DNA of 20,126 nt, taken from positions 52,636-72,761 of the forward strand of contig CAMPET010000054.1 in assembly GCA_946803715.1 (NCBI GenBank), read 5' to 3'. The notes under the pieces are model-generated. The model made no database searches. It saw nothing but the letters and a program-made list of their open reading frames with translations, and was not told the origin of the DNA. The translations under genes and the position numbers were made by a program. This document shows, piece after piece, positions 18,204 to 20,126 of this stretch (position 1 is its first letter; each line of letters opens with the position of its first letter). This stretch comes from Beroe ovata (lineage: Eukaryota > Ctenophora > Nuda > Beroida > Beroidae).

Positions 18204-18628
18204 TAGCCCCTGTCCATGTCAAGAATTTCATTGCGCGCGCACCGCAAATTGGTGCGCTGATCGCGTCAGCTGGGCCTTGTCAGATTTTATCTGACCTCAG
18301 TTTCTCGCGCGCGGCGCGCGCGCCTTCGATGAAGGCGCGCGTGCGCGAGAAACAGGTCAGGTAACATCTGACAAGCTGGGCCTATATAGTAATAGTGCAT
18401 GGCATTGCCAGGCAAATGTCGGGCGATGCCAAACCGCTGATGCAAGCCGCGAGTCTGAGAATAAGTTTGAGTCTGAGAAGAACTTTGAGCCGCGCGTGCG
18501 CGAAACGAAATTATTGACCAGGTCTATTATCGATCGATGATAGACCCTGTCGAGAATTTCGTTTTGCGCGCGCGCCGCAAACTTATTCTTGCATCTGCGG
18601 TCTACAGTCTAGCAATTAGCATCGCCAA
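18204..18628. mobile_element. Compound GC-rich inverted-repeat cluster
   Basis: Three related parts are seen. First, a hairpin at 18272-18382 has arms reading TTGTCAGA..., TTTCTCGCGC... and GCCTTC around a 3-base loop. Second, a hairpin at about 18491-18575 has arms GTGCGCGAAACGAAATT and GGTCTATTATCGAT. It is nested in a longer interrupted inverted repeat from 18422 to 18628 (GGCGATGC, ACCGC-GATGCAAG and GAATAAGTTT on both sides). Third, 18204-18249 is a direct copy of the 18541-18582 segment (CCCTGTC...AGAATTTC...TTGCGCGCGC). It looks like nested non-autonomous elements. No transposase is present. Confidence 0.7.
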
Positions 18629-19968
18629 ACAAATCAACTGTTGATGATAATTTTCCAACTTTTGCATGTAAGTTTTACGCAAAAAGTTGTTATATGAATG
18701 GGTGCCCAGACTGGGGTACTTACATCGTGAAGTCTCGTAGAGCCAATCAGTGAATATTAGAATTGATTCATGTCAAAATTTTTCAATTCAATTCGATTCA
18801 AGGCTGGTACTAGCTCGGAAAATGCGTGTTATTGCCAGAAATTGTCATTTGAGAGAGTTGTAGGAGGTAGATTGAATGACTTGATTGAATGATTGATACT
18901 TATGTTATCAACCAAGACAGTTTTCTGAGTGAATCATAAGATGAGCTATGAGCTGTTGAAAACTTAAAGAAGCCATAACTTCGNTGCAACCCATTCATCG
19001 AGTGTATTGGCCATCTCAAACCTGAGAAGAAACTCATTATGACCTCATTAAAACGGGACAAGTTGGATGAGGAGGGGTAGAGAAGCTGATAAAAGAGGGA
19101 GGGAGGTAATTATTCGAATGAAAAGGGAGGGGAAGTGAGAAACGAAAAGATTACTCAACTTTTCTCCCAGATTCATCTCTTTATCATGAAAAGTGCAAAT
19201 GCAAGTGGAGTGCACATCAAAACTGATCACAAACAGCAACACATTCAGGGAAAATATGGGTACCAAGTTAAATAGACTGTCACCGTAACAATCGGTAGGT
19301 TAACTAACGATTTACCTGCTATAATCCTCGTAAATATGTACCAGATATTACATACGAACTATCGTGACACAGTGTCACAAACACGGATTGATAAGTCGGG
19401 AAGCAACATGAAAATCAGCGAAAATGGGTTTCCAAAATTAAATTGTAAATAACCACACCTAAAATGCAGCTTTACATCAATATCGGACACTGTTCACAAG
19501 TTACAGCTGAAAGATCGACCTTGAAAACATCGCCCTTGATACCCAAAATGTGATAAGTGAACAGAAATGTCAAATGTGTGCTCAGTGCTGCTTAGTAACC
19601 AACACTGAGCACACAGTACCTACATTCTATATTATATCCTAACTTAACGAAAAAGTGTGCGATAACACATGTAACCACGTCGGATATATCAGCCATGAGG
19701 TAGGTAATAGAGTATACATACTGATACTTTCAACAGAATGCCATATATCAGTCTGTATTGAGAACCAACACTGAACAAGCATTGTAAATACGCGATACCC
19801 ATACATACTTAAAACTATATATAGTGCAGGTTTTACACCAATACTATAATGCGGTGATCACTGAACAGAATTTTAAGCAAACATGCTTTACACAGGTTAA
19901 CCTGCATTAGTCTATTCCAAGAACCAATACACATTGTACGCAAGGAACAACTGAGAGAGCAACCTCTC
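18629..19968. other. Non-coding right flank
   Basis: No gene is recognised. It has an N at 18984, a perfect 13-base inverted repeat at 19575-19615, and a faint direct repeat between about 19465 and 19825. Runs of short A/T-rich words (ATTGAATGA and similar) occur near 18780-18900. Confidence 0.5.
19575..19615. repeat. Perfect 13-bp inverted repeat, 15-base loop
   Basis: TGTGTGCTCAGTG at 19575-19587 is exactly complementary to CACTGAGCACACA at 19603-19615. Confidence 0.8.
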
Positions 19969-20104
19969 TTGTGCCGGTGTCGACCGGTATCGATGCAACA
20001 ATAACGTCACAAGCGACAAAATGTAATTGTTGAGGGAAAATGGAGATTGTTGCGTTATTATTGCCTTATTTTTGCGCTATTGTTATATCGGCATTGGCAC
20101 AAGT
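19969..20104. mobile_element. MITE-like candidate with CTTGTGCC ends
   Basis: The left end CTTGTGCCGGTGTCGA matches the complement of the right end (TCGGCATTGGCACAAG) at 13 of 16 positions. Inside, CAACAATAACG near the left and CGTTATTATTG near the right are also complementary. It is 136 bases with no coding. The target-site duplication is unclear. Confidence 0.45.
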
Positions 20105-20126
20105 TGCCCAAGTTACAGCTAAGAGA

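Overview
This is a eukaryotic, almost certainly animal, genomic window. It has spliced genes with GT-AG introns, mostly short (about 120-690 bases inside the first gene). It also has many micro- and minisatellites, foldback (MITE-like) elements and three isolated N bases from a draft assembly. The compact introns and a PKD1-type polycystin suggest an invertebrate. A sponge or another early-branching animal is my guess, but the sequence does not prove it.

Two genes can be rebuilt, both on the + strand. Gene 1 (1792-7329) is the 3' part of a polycystin-1-family membrane protein. Nine exons join in one frame and give 996 residues: an extracellular polycystin (TOP) domain, five of the membrane segments with the pore region, and a long cytoplasmic tail of about 600 residues. 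The first membrane helix and everything N-terminal to it (in this family usually PLAT, GPS and REJ-type regions) must lie to the left of the window. Gene 2 (14249-17209) is a small, complete five-exon gene for a 185-residue protein with two C2H2 zinc fingers of the EGR/Sp/KLF type.

Layout: 1-1791 is intron or upstream sequence with a (TG)n tract, a foldback at 201-352 and an 11-bp minisatellite at 1026-1190. 1792-7329 is the polycystin, with two near-perfect foldbacks in the introns on either side of one tail exon. 7330-14212 is about 6.9 kb between the two coding regions, with no firm gene. It holds one well-spliced orphan exon (9400-9495), 19-bp and 31-bp minisatellites, a telomere-like C-rich stretch and a CACGTG cluster just upstream of gene 2. 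14213-17330 is the zinc-finger gene, including an array of about 20 TTAAC motifs that ends 13 bases before a splice acceptor and a probable 3' UTR intron. 17331-20126 is non-coding, with a compound GC-rich inverted-repeat cluster (18204-18628) and a MITE-like element near the right edge.

Nothing shows that the two genes work together: one is a membrane channel or receptor subunit, the other a presumed DNA-binding regulator. The points most worth a second look are the non-canonical polycystin pore and unrecognised tail, the TTAAC array at a splice acceptor, the paired intronic hairpins, the two-finger EGR/Sp-like protein, and the inverted-repeat cluster.
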